Source of the DNA: Microcoleus sp. FACHB-831 | GTDB lineage: Bacteria; Cyanobacteriota; Cyanobacteriia; Cyanobacteriales; FACHB-T130 | DNA length: 64,000 nt | Assembly: GCF_014695585.1 (NCBI RefSeq) | Contig: NZ_JACJON010000018.1 | Coordinates: 1 to 64,000, forward strand | Direction of reading: 5' to 3' | Part shown: positions 33,566 to 42,350 of the stretch, piece by piece | Position numbering within the stretch: position 1 is the stretch's first letter | How the letters are laid out: every line of letters begins with the position of its first letter | Notes under the pieces: model-generated | The model's database searches: none | What the model was told of the DNA's origin: nothing | What the model saw: only the letters and a program-made list of their open reading frames with translations | Program-made: the position numbers and the translations under genes

Positions 33566-34612
33566 ATGGTGCGATCGCTTATCTATACCCAAATGCCTTT
33601 TGGAGAAACATATAGCGAAATTATCGATGTTCGCTCTCCGTCAGAGTTTGCCGAAGATCGTATTCCGGGCGCTATCAATTTACCCGTCTTGGATGACGAG
33701 GAACGTGCCAAAGTCGGCACCATCTATAAACAAGTCTGTCCCTTCACCGCCCGCAAGGTAGGAGCATCCCTAGTAGCTGCAAATATTAGCAAGCATCTCA
33801 CCACCCACTTCGCCAGCATTGACAAAAATTATCATCCCTTAGTTTACTGCTGGCGCGGCGGGCAGCGTTCCAATAGCATGGCAATGGTGTTGAGTGAAAT
33901 TGGCTGGCGAGTCACCCTACTCCAAGGTGGCTACAAAACCTACCGAGCTTATGTGCGCGATGTCTTGCAACACGTGCCAGAAAAGTTTACCTACCGCGTA
34001 TTATGCGGTTTAACTGGAAGCGGCAAAACTCACATGCTCCGACAAATGGCGGAGCGGGGTGTCCAAGTGCTGGATTTAGAAGGTTTGGCTAACCATCGCG
34101 GTTCCCTACTGGGTGAAGAATGGAAGTCACCCCAGCCATCGCAAAAGTATTTTGAATCTCTATTACTAAAGCAACTTCAAACTTTAAATCCCACTCAGCC
34201 AGTTTGGGTAGAAGCAGAAAGCAACAAAATTGGGCGGGTGTATCTACCCCAGTCGCTTTGGGAGCAGATGAAACAGGCAAGTTGTGTAGAGATCCAGTTA
34301 CCTCTAAAAGCCAGAGTCGAATTTCTTTTGCAAGAATATCCCCACTTGATAACTCACCCGGAAGTATTGAAAGCCAAGCTACAGCAGCTCAAAGCCAAGC
34401 ATGGGGGGCAAAAAATCAATTATTGGAATAATCTGATCGATGCTGGTAAGTGGGAAAGTTTTGTGGGCGACTTGCTACAGTGCCATTACGATCCGACTTA
34501 CACTCAGTCAATGGACAAGTGCTATTCCAATGTGGAACGGGTTATGCGCCTAGCGGATTTATCAGATGCAAGTGTTGACTCGCTTGTAAATGCTGTAGTT
34601 GCTGACTCCTGA
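33566..34612 (+). CDS. mnmH: tRNA 2-selenouridine (geranyl-2-thiouridine) synthase MnmH
   Basis: This 348-aa enzyme (also called SelU/YbbB) modifies wobble 2-thiouridine in tRNA, replacing sulfur with selenium via a geranylated intermediate. The N-terminal rhodanese domain has C95 in YCWRGGQRS, and the start IDVRSPSEFAEDRIPGA is diagnostic. A P-loop follows, GLTGSGKT at residues 148-155, with LDLEGLANHRGS downstream, also diagnostic. Length matches the family (about 350-370 aa). No selD is visible in the window. Confidence 0.94.
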   Translation: MVRSLIYTQMPFGETYSEIIDVRSPSEFAEDRIPGAINLPVLDDEERAKVGTIYKQVCPFTARKVGASLVAANISKHLTTHFASIDKNYHPLVYCWRGGQRSNSMAMVLSEIGWRVTLLQGGYKTYRAYVRDVLQHVPEKFTYRVLCGLTGSGKTHMLRQMAERGVQVLDLEGLANHRGSLLGEEWKSPQPSQKYFESLLLKQLQTLNPTQPVWVEAESNKIGRVYLPQSLWEQMKQASCVEIQLPLKARVEFLLQEYPHLITHPEVLKAKLQQLKAKHGGQKINYWNNLIDAGKWESFVGDLLQCHYDPTYTQSMDKCYSNVERVMRLADLSDASVDSLVNAVVADS

Positions 34613-35119
34613 TTTTCACCCAGCCTAGCGACAATAGAAGCCCAACCCCCACATCACAATTCTGTAAAAGTGAGGGGGGCTGAGAACGCAGTTAGGAGGT
34701 ATCGTCTTGCAGTCTAAATTATCCGCATAAATCTCCTAACCTAGCGACTCTTAATAAGTTTTTAATGTGCGATTTGAGCAATTTTAGAGAGTGTAATGTT
34801 CAAATTGGCAGAATTGCTTTATTTCCAGCCAATGTGCGATCGCGATTGATACAGCTAAAATGAGCCACGATATATACAACCTACCCGATGCTCGCTTAAG
34901 TAACTTATAGATATGTTTATTTTCTAACTATGGTTAATTTAATCCAAACTAGCAAAAAGTAACAACTCAACTTAATAATTTTTACTTGATATATTTCCAA
35001 CGATAGAGGTAGGAGTTATTCCTAGTGGCAGATATGGCAAGTTCAATAGCACCGTAAAGTATTGCTTAAGGACGAATATTAACAAAAAAATTAATACAAA
35101 GGAAGAGAGGTAGTTAGCT
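34613..35119. other. Intergenic region, 507 bp, with hairpins
   Basis: No gene is recognised here. A perfect 8-bp inverted repeat (GTTAGGAG 34691-34698 / CTCCTAAC 34733-34740) encloses a 34-nt loop. An imperfect C-rich/G-rich pairing near 34640-34680 could terminate mnmH. The 3' part is AT-rich and probably carries the promoter of the following membrane protein; AAGGAAGAGAGG at about 35098-35110 may serve as its ribosome binding site. Confidence 0.4.
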
Positions 35120-35752
35120 ATGGCATACTCTAATCGGCCAGGAGAAAACGTACTTGTCGATCCAGTTGTGGCGCCTCAAGTTGTTGATTACCATGACCGT
35201 GTAAGGTGGGGGCCGATTATTGCAGGTATTATGACTGCTCTAGCATCTCAACTCGTTTTGAGTGCTATCGGAGCAGCAATTGCTGCTAGTAATATTGCAG
35301 GTTCAGGCGCACCAAGATCGAATGCAGGTAATGTTGGTGAAGCCGTTGGAATATGGTCTATTATTTCTTTGTTTCTTTCATTATTGATTGGTAGTTGGGT
35401 AGCATCGCGCAGCAGCGGCCCCCTCAACCGCAACACAGCTATGCTTAATGGAGCAATTTTGTGGGCTACTACTTTAGCATTAAGTTCTTGGTTATTAGCT
35501 AACGGCGTATCTGGTGCATTTGGAGTGGTTGCAGCAAATGCTGGGGAAGTCATAAATCAAGTACAACAGGGTGGGGCGAATCTACCAAACAGCGCTCCCG
35601 ATGTAAACGTGAGCGCTCAACAAGCTCGCGAACTTGCTGGTAATGCAGCTAAGGTTGGTTGGTCGTTTGCAATCGGTTCCCTATTGGGTTTAGCAGCATC
35701 GCTGATCGGCTCGTCTATCGGTGCCCGCACACCGCGTCACTATAACACCTAG
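35120..35752 (+). CDS. Small polytopic membrane protein of unknown function
   Basis: This 210-aa protein has a soluble N-terminus of about 30 residues and then the conserved-looking RVRWGPIIAGIMTALASQ. It has roughly four hydrophobic helices (about 33-55, 75-95, 110-130, 175-200) rich in Ala, Gly and Ser. It resembles TIGR04086/YrzE-like membrane proteins that are common in cyanobacteria, but no function can be assigned. A strong terminator follows, so it is monocistronic. Confidence 0.6.
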   Translation: MAYSNRPGENVLVDPVVAPQVVDYHDRVRWGPIIAGIMTALASQLVLSAIGAAIAASNIAGSGAPRSNAGNVGEAVGIWSIISLFLSLLIGSWVASRSSGPLNRNTAMLNGAILWATTLALSSWLLANGVSGAFGVVAANAGEVINQVQQGGANLPNSAPDVNVSAQQARELAGNAAKVGWSFAIGSLLGLAASLIGSSIGARTPRHYNT

Positions 35753-35800
35753 TAGTTGACTGCAAAATCAAATCCTGAAGCTATTTTTAAGGCACTATTA

Positions 35801-35827
35801 AAAACACCTTTTTTAAGGTGTTTTTTT
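35801..35827 (+). terminator. Rho-independent terminator
   Basis: A perfect 10-bp stem (AAAACACCTT / AAGGTGTTTT) with a TTTT loop runs directly into a T-run. It lies 49 bp after the membrane-protein stop codon. The A-rich left arm also allows function in the opposite direction for the convergent epimerase gene. Confidence 0.85.
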
Positions 35828-35839
35828 ATAATGAAGGCG

Positions 35840-35872
35840 AGATACCCGACTTCTCTAAGAAGTCGGGTATCT
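35840..35872. repeat. Dispersed palindrome, copy 2
   Basis: The inverted repeat has 15-bp arms (AGATACCCGACTTCT) and the loop CTA. With its flank (TGAAGGCG) it is the reverse complement of the element at 19151-19192. It sits just after the terminator, between convergent genes. Confidence 0.85.
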
Positions 35873-35958
35873 TAAGTTCTGATATATCACAACGGGCGCA
35901 TAGGATTGCTATAGCAAAATTCTCAGTGTCGGCTCTAGCGTACAAATATCTGCAACAG

Positions 35959-36909
35959 TTATCTGGAAACACCACTAACTTTCAAAACATCGCTCATTGT
36001 GGCACAGTAGGTAGGAAGTCCAAATGTACCGGGATTAACGGTGTCTTTGTAAGTAAAATGCCTATAGTCCAGGCAGAACCTATCCCAAGCTGCCATCTGA
36101 ATTCGGAACAAGACGATAAATAAATTAGCCAGCCCCATAGACAGCGGTATGCGAAACTGAATCGATTTATCCAAATAAGCGCAAACTTCTTCTACAGCCT
36201 GGTTAGCTGTTATTGGCTGATTTCCTAGAACTAAATTCCTTGATTCGTCGGGTGCAGGGGGATTTTGTAGCAAATACCGCACTACTTGAGCAATATCGCG
36301 TCCGTGAATAAAGTGGAAGCTGCCGTCTGCTTTAAAATATTTAATCAGGTCAATCCATTTTGCCACTGCGGGCAACCCAGAGGAGAGATGGGAGTAGGGT
36401 TTGGTATCATCTCCTCCCAGTACCAAGGTAGGAAAGAGAGTAGTAATTCGGGGGGCGATCGCTAGTCTCGATAATCTCCCCAAACAATCGTACTTGGAAC
36501 GAATATAGTCTGTCCCAAGTTGACCTGCGGCTTTGAGTGTTTGGTTGTTCTTGTCGAGTATGCTAGCTGTTGAAAAATAAATGACCTGCTCGCACGTTCT
36601 TTTGTCCAGCAGGTTCAGCAATTGAATCGTTTTGACAACGTTAATATCAAACGCATCTTTGCCACCCCAAGCGGCTGCTGTCAAAACAGCTCCGTTCATC
36701 GTCTTGAGCAAGTCACCTATTCGGTCGATGTCTCGCATATCTTCATGCAAGATGGTGATGCCAGGACGAGCCTCGTAGTCAATTTTCAGCTTGTCTGGAT
36801 TTCTGACAAGCAGGTACAAATCGTATTCTGTATCTTGAATTAATGCTTCTGTAATGTAGTGACCAATGCAACCACTTGCACCAGTCACCAAAATCCGCTT
36901 GGGGGTCAT
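35959..36909 (-). CDS. NAD-dependent epimerase/dehydratase (extended SDR)
   Basis: This 316-aa Rossmann-fold protein has the cofactor motif VTGASGCIGHY (GxxGxxG, about 8-18). The expected Tyr-Lys pair is not clear: YIRSKYDCLGR (about 135-145) has a YxxxK-like arrangement (Y-I-R-S-K), which may serve as the active site. It probably acts on a nucleotide sugar or isoprenoid-like substrate in the cytoplasm. The gene lies 103 bp downstream of hemE on the same strand. Confidence 0.82.
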   Translation of the reverse strand: MTPKRILVTGASGCIGHYITEALIQDTEYDLYLLVRNPDKLKIDYEARPGITILHEDMRDIDRIGDLLKTMNGAVLTAAAWGGKDAFDINVVKTIQLLNLLDKRTCEQVIYFSTASILDKNNQTLKAAGQLGTDYIRSKYDCLGRLSRLAIAPRITTLFPTLVLGGDDTKPYSHLSSGLPAVAKWIDLIKYFKADGSFHFIHGRDIAQVVRYLLQNPPAPDESRNLVLGNQPITANQAVEEVCAYLDKSIQFRIPLSMGLANLFIVLFRIQMAAWDRFCLDYRHFTYKDTVNPGTFGLPTYCATMSDVLKVSGVSR

Positions 36910-36936
36910 AAAGTTTAATTGTTTATTATCAATTCT

Positions 36937-37000
36937 GAATTATGAATCCTGAATTTTGAAATGCTTAGATAGGCAATTCATCATCCAGCATTCATAATTC
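36937..37000. repeat. Inverted repeat between hemE and the epimerase gene
   Basis: Perfect 11-bp arms, GAATTATGAAT (36937-36947) and ATTCATAATTC (36990-37000), sit in an AATTC/GAATT-rich stretch typical of short tandem repeats in cyanobacterial spacers. It could fold into a hairpin after hemE but has no T-run. Confidence 0.6.
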
Positions 37001-37012
37001 ATCATTTATCCA

Positions 37013-38071
37013 TTACCCGCTAACCCCTGACTTGATCTGTTTAGCAGTTTCAAAGAAGAAGGCCACGTTTTCTTCCGGGGTAGCGGGTAAAACACCGTGA
37101 CCTAAATTCATAATATGTCCGCGATCGCCTGCTTTGCGAACGGTGTCTAAAATGCGATCGCGTATGAATTCTTTTGAACCAAACAATGCACAGGGGTCCA
37201 TGTTTCCTTGAACTCCCACTTTTTGGCCTAGCCGCTGTCGCGCCTCTGCCATATCCACTGTCCAGTCCACACTGACGATATCAACTCCCGATTGTGCCAT
37301 CCGCTCCAGTATTCCGGCGCTGCCGTTAATATACAGAATCAGCGGTGTATCGGGATGAGTTGCCCTCACTGCCTTGACAACTTGCTGTTGATATGGTAAA
37401 GCAAAAGTTTCGTAATCTTGAGGACTGAGTTGACCAGCCCAAGAGTCGAACATTTGGACAACTTGGGCACCGCAATCAATTTGGTAGCGCACGTAGGTTG
37501 CGATCGATTCCGCCAATTTGCCCAAAAACTTATGCAGCGTCGCAGGTTCGCAAAAAGCCATGCTCTTAATGATGGTATAGTCTTTCGAGCTTTTACCCTC
37601 AATTGCATATGCCGCCAGCGTCCAAGGCGCACCCACAAAACCCAAGACGGTAGAACGGTTGCCAACTTCTTGGCGCAACGTCTGCAAAATTTCCCGAATA
37701 AACGGCAAAGAACTTGCCGGATCTAGGGGATGCAGCTTGTCAATCTGCTCCAGGCTGCGGATAGGCGGATCGATAACCGGCCCTCGACTTTCAATGATAT
37801 CGAATGGAATGCCGATTCCAGGGAGCGGAGTTAGAATATCGGAAAATAAGATAACCCCGTCAGGCTGAAAAGCCCTCCAGGGTTGAAGGGAGATCTCAAT
37901 TGCCAGATCTGCTTTCTCAGAGCGATCGCGAAATGAAGGATACTTATCCCGCAAGTCGCGATAAACCTTCATGTAGCGCCCCGCCTGCCGCATCATCCAT
38001 ACGGGCGGGCGGTCTAATACTTCACCACGAGCGGCCCGCAGCAGGTAAGGAATCTCGGTTGACACGGCCAT
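37013..38071 (-). CDS. hemE: Uroporphyrinogen decarboxylase
   Basis: This 352-aa enzyme of tetrapyrrole synthesis decarboxylates the four acetate side chains of uroporphyrinogen III to give coproporphyrinogen III, needed for haem and chlorophyll. Diagnostic motifs: [14 protein letters not shown] near residues 21-34, whose Arg residues bind substrate; [12 protein letters not shown] with the catalytic Asp; [16 protein letters not shown]; and NLGHGVLP near the C-terminus. Full length and colinear with the family. Confidence 0.97.
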   Translation of the reverse strand: MAVSTEIPYLLRAARGEVLDRPPVWMMRQAGRYMKVYRDLRDKYPSFRDRSEKADLAIEISLQPWRAFQPDGVILFSDILTPLPGIGIPFDIIESRGPVIDPPIRSLEQIDKLHPLDPASSLPFIREILQTLRQEVGNRSTVLGFVGAPWTLAAYAIEGKSSKDYTIIKSMAFCEPATLHKFLGKLAESIATYVRYQIDCGAQVVQMFDSWAGQLSPQDYETFALPYQQQVVKAVRATHPDTPLILYINGSAGILERMAQSGVDIVSVDWTVDMAEARQRLGQKVGVQGNMDPCALFGSKEFIRDRILDTVRKAGDRGHIMNLGHGVLPATPEENVAFFFETAKQIKSGVSG

Positions 38072-38181
38072 CTACACTTTACCCCAGCTAGTTTATTCAA
38101 CGCATTTGTTAGCTTATCATTCTAGTATGCGTCTGCGTTCGCTGCTAGCCCAGACAAAGCAATGACCTTAACCCAGATTGT

Positions 38182-39633
38182 CTACTTGACGAGGCAGATG
38201 CCGCCAACTTCCACAGTGCATCGCCGAGGTTTTGTAGCAGAGTCTAAGGTGCGCGTGCTGGTGTTGTAAGTATATTCTCCAGCTGGGAAAACTCGGTTGG
38301 GATTAGCGCATACGCTAGTAGAATTTAAACCTGTGTCCGCAAAAGACACTGAAACTACAGAAGTCTTTACCGCAGGACAGGTGTCTAGAACTGTCAAGCC
38401 AAACTCATTTTGAAGAATTCTTCTTCTTTCATCTTGAGATGGAGTTTGGGCAACATTTCCAGTAGGTCTTAACTCATTGTTGCTAACGTCATAGGTGTAC
38501 TCTCCCGCTGCAACAGCGCGGTTAGGATTCGCACAGTAGGTGTACGTTTGTCCATATTCCCTAAACGTAACTACAACCAAAGAACTCGTTACCGAGGGAC
38601 AAGTGTCCAGCACCCTCAATCCATACTCGCTTAACAGCATTTGTTTCCTTTGATCTGTAGCTTGACTAGATGGGTTTTGGGCAACAGATCCAGCAGGTCT
38701 AATTTCATTAGTTGCCGTGTCATAAACATATTCTCCTGCTTTGACAAGGCGGCTGGGATTAGCGCAGTAAGTGGAAGTTTGACCATACTCAGTAAACGTA
38801 ACCGCAACTACAGAATTTCTGAGTTGAGGGCAGGTATCCAGCACTCTTAACCCATACTCATTTTGTAGAAATTCTTTTCTGCGATCTGTGGTTTGAGTCG
38901 ATGTAGTTTGGCCAATAGATCCAACAGGCTTTATCTCATTGCTTGCCGAGTCATAAACATATTCTCCTGCTTTGACAAGGCGGCTGGGATTGGCGCAGTA
39001 AGTGGAAGTTTGGCCAAATTCCTGAAACGCAACTACAACTAAAGAACTTCTTACTTGAGGGCAAGTATCTAATAGTCTCAACCCATATTCATTTTGCAGA
39101 AATTGCCGCTTTTGATCTGTGGTTGTGGTTGGAGTAGAGGGGTTTTGGGCAATTCCTCCCCCCTGATTAATTCCCGATACTGAAACGCTATATCTACCGC
39201 GAGAATTATTCTGAGCTAAAACGAGGAGTTTGTACTCAGCAGAAGAAGGTACTTGATAGCGCAGCGAATTATTTCTGTTAGTGAAGGCAACTTGTCTACC
39301 AGTCCGTGAATTAGTCAGAACTAAAATAGGCAATATTTGCCCCGCGTTCTGAAAAGTAACAGAAACTTGAATAGTGTCACCTTGCTGGGCATTAAAAACA
39401 TATTCGTCACCAGCGGCTATTTCTAGAGGAGCGCCTCTTTTTGAGTCGTTTCTGAAGCGGAATGCTGGAGAGTTAGCACGGATGACTCCATTAACAGTTT
39501 GACCATTATTTAGCGTCGTTGCTGCCCAAGTTACCTCGGAAAGCGGTGCAATCATCATTCCTGAGACAGCGATAGTTGCAGCGACTTTAGCGACTTTATT
39601 AACAAACTTACGATCGATCATGGTAGGCCCCAT
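38182..39633 (-). CDS. Secreted protein: PPC-like domain plus four Cys-containing tandem repeats
   Basis: This 483-aa protein has a signal peptide (cleavage near residue 37, VTWAA). A beta-sandwich region at about 42-155 looks like a bacterial pre-peptidase C-terminal (PPC) domain. Four tandem units of about 75 aa follow. Each has EYGLRVLDTCP then YCANP(S/N)R and AGEYVYD. The paired Cys residues are 191/213, 268/290, 345/367 and 419/442, always 22-23 residues apart, so one disulfide per unit is likely. Two further Cys (472, 480) close the protein. The repeat family is unknown to me; the likely location is periplasmic or extracellular. A second ATG at 39621 is an alternative start. Confidence 0.75.
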   Translation of the reverse strand: MGPTMIDRKFVNKVAKVAATIAVSGMMIAPLSEVTWAATTLNNGQTVNGVIRANSPAFRFRNDSKRGAPLEIAAGDEYVFNAQQGDTIQVSVTFQNAGQILPILVLTNSRTGRQVAFTNRNNSLRYQVPSSAEYKLLVLAQNNSRGRYSVSVSGINQGGGIAQNPSTPTTTTDQKRQFLQNEYGLRLLDTCPQVRSSLVVVAFQEFGQTSTYCANPSRLVKAGEYVYDSASNEIKPVGSIGQTTSTQTTDRRKEFLQNEYGLRVLDTCPQLRNSVVAVTFTEYGQTSTYCANPSRLVKAGEYVYDTATNEIRPAGSVAQNPSSQATDQRKQMLLSEYGLRVLDTCPSVTSSLVVVTFREYGQTYTYCANPNRAVAAGEYTYDVSNNELRPTGNVAQTPSQDERRRILQNEFGLTVLDTCPAVKTSVVSVSFADTGLNSTSVCANPNRVFPAGEYTYNTSTRTLDSATKPRRCTVEVGGICLVK

Positions 39634-39716
39634 TTCCTGCGAAAAAGACGTGCTTTCTGTCTGGACAGATTATACACGGTGATAGTTCCCAAAGGGCTGG
39701 CTCAGATGTTAGATAC

Positions 39717-40643
39717 CTATTTATCGTTAACGCTTAAAATGCCTTTGTTGCCATCTAAATGAGCCAGTATTCCTACTGGTAAAGCGGCATTACAGCCATC
39801 GTGACCGAAGGGTAGATCGGAGACAATGGGGATGCTGAGATTAGAGAGGCGATCGCGCAATACTTCCTCTACACTCAAGCTTGGTATATTTTGTGGAGCC
39901 TCGCAGCGGCTAAAACGTCCCAGCGCAATACCTTTAACTTTCTCAAAAGCACCAGTCATTCGCCATTGTGTCAGCATCCTATCGATGCGGTAGGGTGCTT
40001 CTGTCACATCCTCTATAGCCAGGATGACGTTATCTAGTTCCGGTTGTACGGGAGTGTTGAGGAAATGCGTCGCCACTGTCAGATTTGCTGGTAGCAACAC
40101 ACCAGTCACGGTACCTCCACCCCAGCCGTTACCTTCCAAGGGTTCTAATTTGCGTCCCTCCACGCAGTCAAATAATCGCTTTAGCGACCATTCTGGTTCT
40201 GCTGCTATAGTTGTTAGCAACGGCCCGTGAACGCCTGCAATTCCCTGATGGCTGAGACTCCACAGCAATCCAGTCACGTCGGAGAAACCGATTAGCCACT
40301 TTCCGATTTTTGATTTTTGATTTTCCGTATCGCCTCTTGACGCTGGCCATACCCAGTCTTCTAACAATCTAGCGCTGCCATAACCGCCTCTAGCACAGAG
40401 GATGGCTTTGCATTCTGGATCTGTCCATGCTTCTTTAAGCTGGTGGCGGCGATTGTCGTCTGTTCCGGCGAGATAACCCCAGCGGTCTTCAACACTGGTG
40501 CTGATTTTTACATTGTAGCCGCGCGATCGCCACACTTCGATACCTTGCTGAAAGGCATCTAATTCTCGCAAAGCGCCGCTAGAAGCAATTACTCTGAGCA
40601 AATCCCCTGGTTTTAGGGGCGGTGGCAGTTGGCACAAGTTCAT
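39717..40643 (-). CDS. LD-carboxypeptidase (peptidase S66)
   Basis: This 308-aa serine peptidase of the LdcA/MccF family cleaves the L,D bond between residues 3 and 4 of the murein tetrapeptide during recycling. CARGGYGSARLL (about 83-94) is the family signature. GFSD (about 119-122) is the usual nucleophile region, and IEDVTEAPYRIDRM and DLPFGHDGC provide the expected Glu and His. Between the first two motifs is an odd segment, ASRGDTENQKSKIGK, encoded by a heptanucleotide repeat and apparently absent from typical members. No signal peptide is evident, consistent with cytosolic action. Confidence 0.88.
   Translation of the reverse strand: MNLCQLPPPLKPGDLLRVIASSGALRELDAFQQGIEVWRSRGYNVKISTSVEDRWGYLAGTDDNRRHQLKEAWTDPECKAILCARGGYGSARLLEDWVWPASRGDTENQKSKIGKWLIGFSDVTGLLWSLSHQGIAGVHGPLLTTIAAEPEWSLKRLFDCVEGRKLEPLEGNGWGGGTVTGVLLPANLTVATHFLNTPVQPELDNVILAIEDVTEAPYRIDRMLTQWRMTGAFEKVKGIALGRFSRCEAPQNIPSLSVEEVLRDRLSNLSIPIVSDLPFGHDGCNAALPVGILAHLDGNKGILSVNDK
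40302..40327. repeat. Heptanucleotide tandem repeat inside the S66 peptidase gene
   Basis: On the plus strand the run TCCGATTTTTGATTTTTGAT and the TTTCCG that follows it contain two to three copies of a GATTTTT unit. It is in frame with the peptidase and encodes NQKSKIGK, just before the GFSD nucleophile motif. Confidence 0.6.
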
Positions 40644-40993
40644 AATTGCGATGCGTGAAGCTTAAAATGTTGAATCTGAGTTTAGCGTCAAGGCGATCGC
40701 TATCGTAACCTTTGATAACCAATAAATATCTATTAACCCTGGATATCTTGGGTGCAAACGGATAATCGCCTTTTAGCAGATAATCTGCGTCAGGCCTATT
40801 TCAAGTTTCTTTAACTGGTGTGTAATCTTTCAATAAGTAGCCCTTACTACTTCAGCAAATTAACATAAACCCATCGCCCAAAATAATATATGAACCATCC
40901 ATTAATATAAAATTACAGAGTTTAGTTATTGGCATTCATCCCAATATATTTTGATTGTATACTTTAAAAAGTGTATTTTATATAACCTTGTAA
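40644..40993. other. Spacer between divergent peptidase and sugar-binding protein genes, 350 bp
   Basis: No coding or RNA signal is recognised here. The right half (40850-40990) is AT-rich and likely contains the promoter of the downstream lipoprotein. One HIP1-like site occurs near 40694. Confidence 0.4.
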
Positions 40994-42274
40994 ATGCTAA
41001 ATCAGTGGGTACGTTTTCTTGGGGTAGCTTTGCTTTGCCTTAACTTGCTGCTTTTGTGCGGATGTCAGTCATCAAATGCGGACAAAAATAGCCCAATTAA
41101 ATTGACGTTGTGGCAGAGTATCAACCCGCCACCAAATCGGGATGTATTTCAAAAACTTGTAGACAAATTTAATCAGACTCATTCTGATATTCAAGTTGAA
41201 TCGCTTTATACGGGTCAAGCAGATCAGCAGATGCCAAAAATTTTAACTGCTGTAGTCGGCAATGCAGCCCCAGATTTATTCTGGTTTGATTCGCTGTTAA
41301 CAGGTAAATTAGTAGAACTGGGGGCAATCAGATCGCTAGAAGATTGGCTAAATAACTCACCTTTGAAGTCTGAAATCGATCCGCGTCTATTCGGTGGAAT
41401 GAATCTGGATGGTCATATTTGGTCGATTCCTTTTAGTACGAGTAACATTGGGATTTATTATCGTCCAAGTTTGTTTAAAGCAGCGGGAATCGATAAGTTG
41501 CCTGAAACTTGGGAAGAACTAAGGGAAGCTGCTAAAAAACTGACGCAGGATAAAAATAAAGATGGGCAGATAGATCAATATGGGATAATGCTGCCGTTGG
41601 GTAAGGGTGAATGGACTGTTTTCACCTGGGTGCCTTTCATGTATAGCGCTGGCGGCGAGTTGCTAGAAGGTAGCAAGCCTAATTTAATGAATAAGGGCGC
41701 GATCGCAGCTTTACAATTGTGGTCTGATTTATTAAAAGATGGTTCCGCTATCCTCTCCGCGCCAGAACGAGGTTATGAAGAAGATCGCTTTGTTGCTGGT
41801 CGAATAGCTATGCAAATAACAGGGTCTTGGACGGTGCGCTACATGGAAAAAGCTGGAATTGATTTCGATGTTTTTCCAATTCCAATTCAACAGCAAAAGG
41901 GGACGGTAATAGGAGGGCCTAACCTGTTTGTAATGAAGACTACCCCAGAACGCGAGAAAGCATCTTTGAAGTTTTTGGAGTATGTCTTAAGTGAAGAATT
42001 CCAAACTGAATTGGCTGTAGGTACTGGGGATTTGCCAATTAACCTTAAATCAAGGGAAAGCGAGACTTATAAGGCGTTTGTAGCTAAACAGCCAGCATTG
42101 AAAGTGTTTCTAGACCAGACCTCTGTCGCGCGATCGCGCCCTAATATCTCTGGCTATCCTCGTATATCTGAAAATCTCGGTCGGGCAATTGAAGAAACTC
42201 TGCTAGGTAACGAGCCAAATAAAGCACTAAAAAAAGCTCAAGATCGGCTAGATTTAATTTGGGATGCTCAATAA
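40994..42274 (+). CDS. ABC-transporter sugar-binding lipoprotein
   Basis: This 426-aa family 1 extracellular binding protein has a lipoprotein signal with lipobox LLLCGC (Cys near residue 24). Mature-protein features fit sugar-binding proteins: LTLWQSINPPPNRDVF, APDLFWFDSLLTGKLVELG, WSIPFSTSNIGIYYRPSLF, PETWEELREAAKKL and ITGSWTVRYMEKAGIDF. It should capture an oligosaccharide, glycoside or osmolyte in the periplasm for an ABC importer, but no permease or ATPase gene is adjacent. It is convergent with the glycosyltransferase gene. Confidence 0.88.
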   Translation: MLNQWVRFLGVALLCLNLLLLCGCQSSNADKNSPIKLTLWQSINPPPNRDVFQKLVDKFNQTHSDIQVESLYTGQADQQMPKILTAVVGNAAPDLFWFDSLLTGKLVELGAIRSLEDWLNNSPLKSEIDPRLFGGMNLDGHIWSIPFSTSNIGIYYRPSLFKAAGIDKLPETWEELREAAKKLTQDKNKDGQIDQYGIMLPLGKGEWTVFTWVPFMYSAGGELLEGSKPNLMNKGAIAALQLWSDLLKDGSAILSAPERGYEEDRFVAGRIAMQITGSWTVRYMEKAGIDFDVFPIPIQQQKGTVIGGPNLFVMKTTPEREKASLKFLEYVLSEEFQTELAVGTGDLPINLKSRESETYKAFVAKQPALKVFLDQTSVARSRPNISGYPRISENLGRAIEETLLGNEPNKALKKAQDRLDLIWDAQ

Positions 42275-42308
42275 ATCTGGTGTAATCTTTTTAAAGCAAA
42301 GAGTGGAA

Positions 42309-42336
42309 GTTGGGTTAAGCAATAGCGAAACCCAAC
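42309..42336. repeat. Inverted repeat between convergent genes
   Basis: GTTGGGTT (42309-42316) and AACCCAAC (42329-42336) form a perfect 8-bp stem around a 12-nt loop, followed by CTACAAAAAAG. The GTTGGGTT...AACCCAAC pattern is a dispersed element of cyanobacterial spacers. Here it could terminate both the binding-protein and glycosyltransferase transcripts. Confidence 0.6.
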
Positions 42337-42350
42337 CTACAAAAAAGTGT

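Noticed and set aside
35818-36123. Plus-strand frame of 101 codons
   Set aside because: It covers the terminator T-run, the dispersed palindrome and the antisense of the epimerase C-terminus; no family resemblance.
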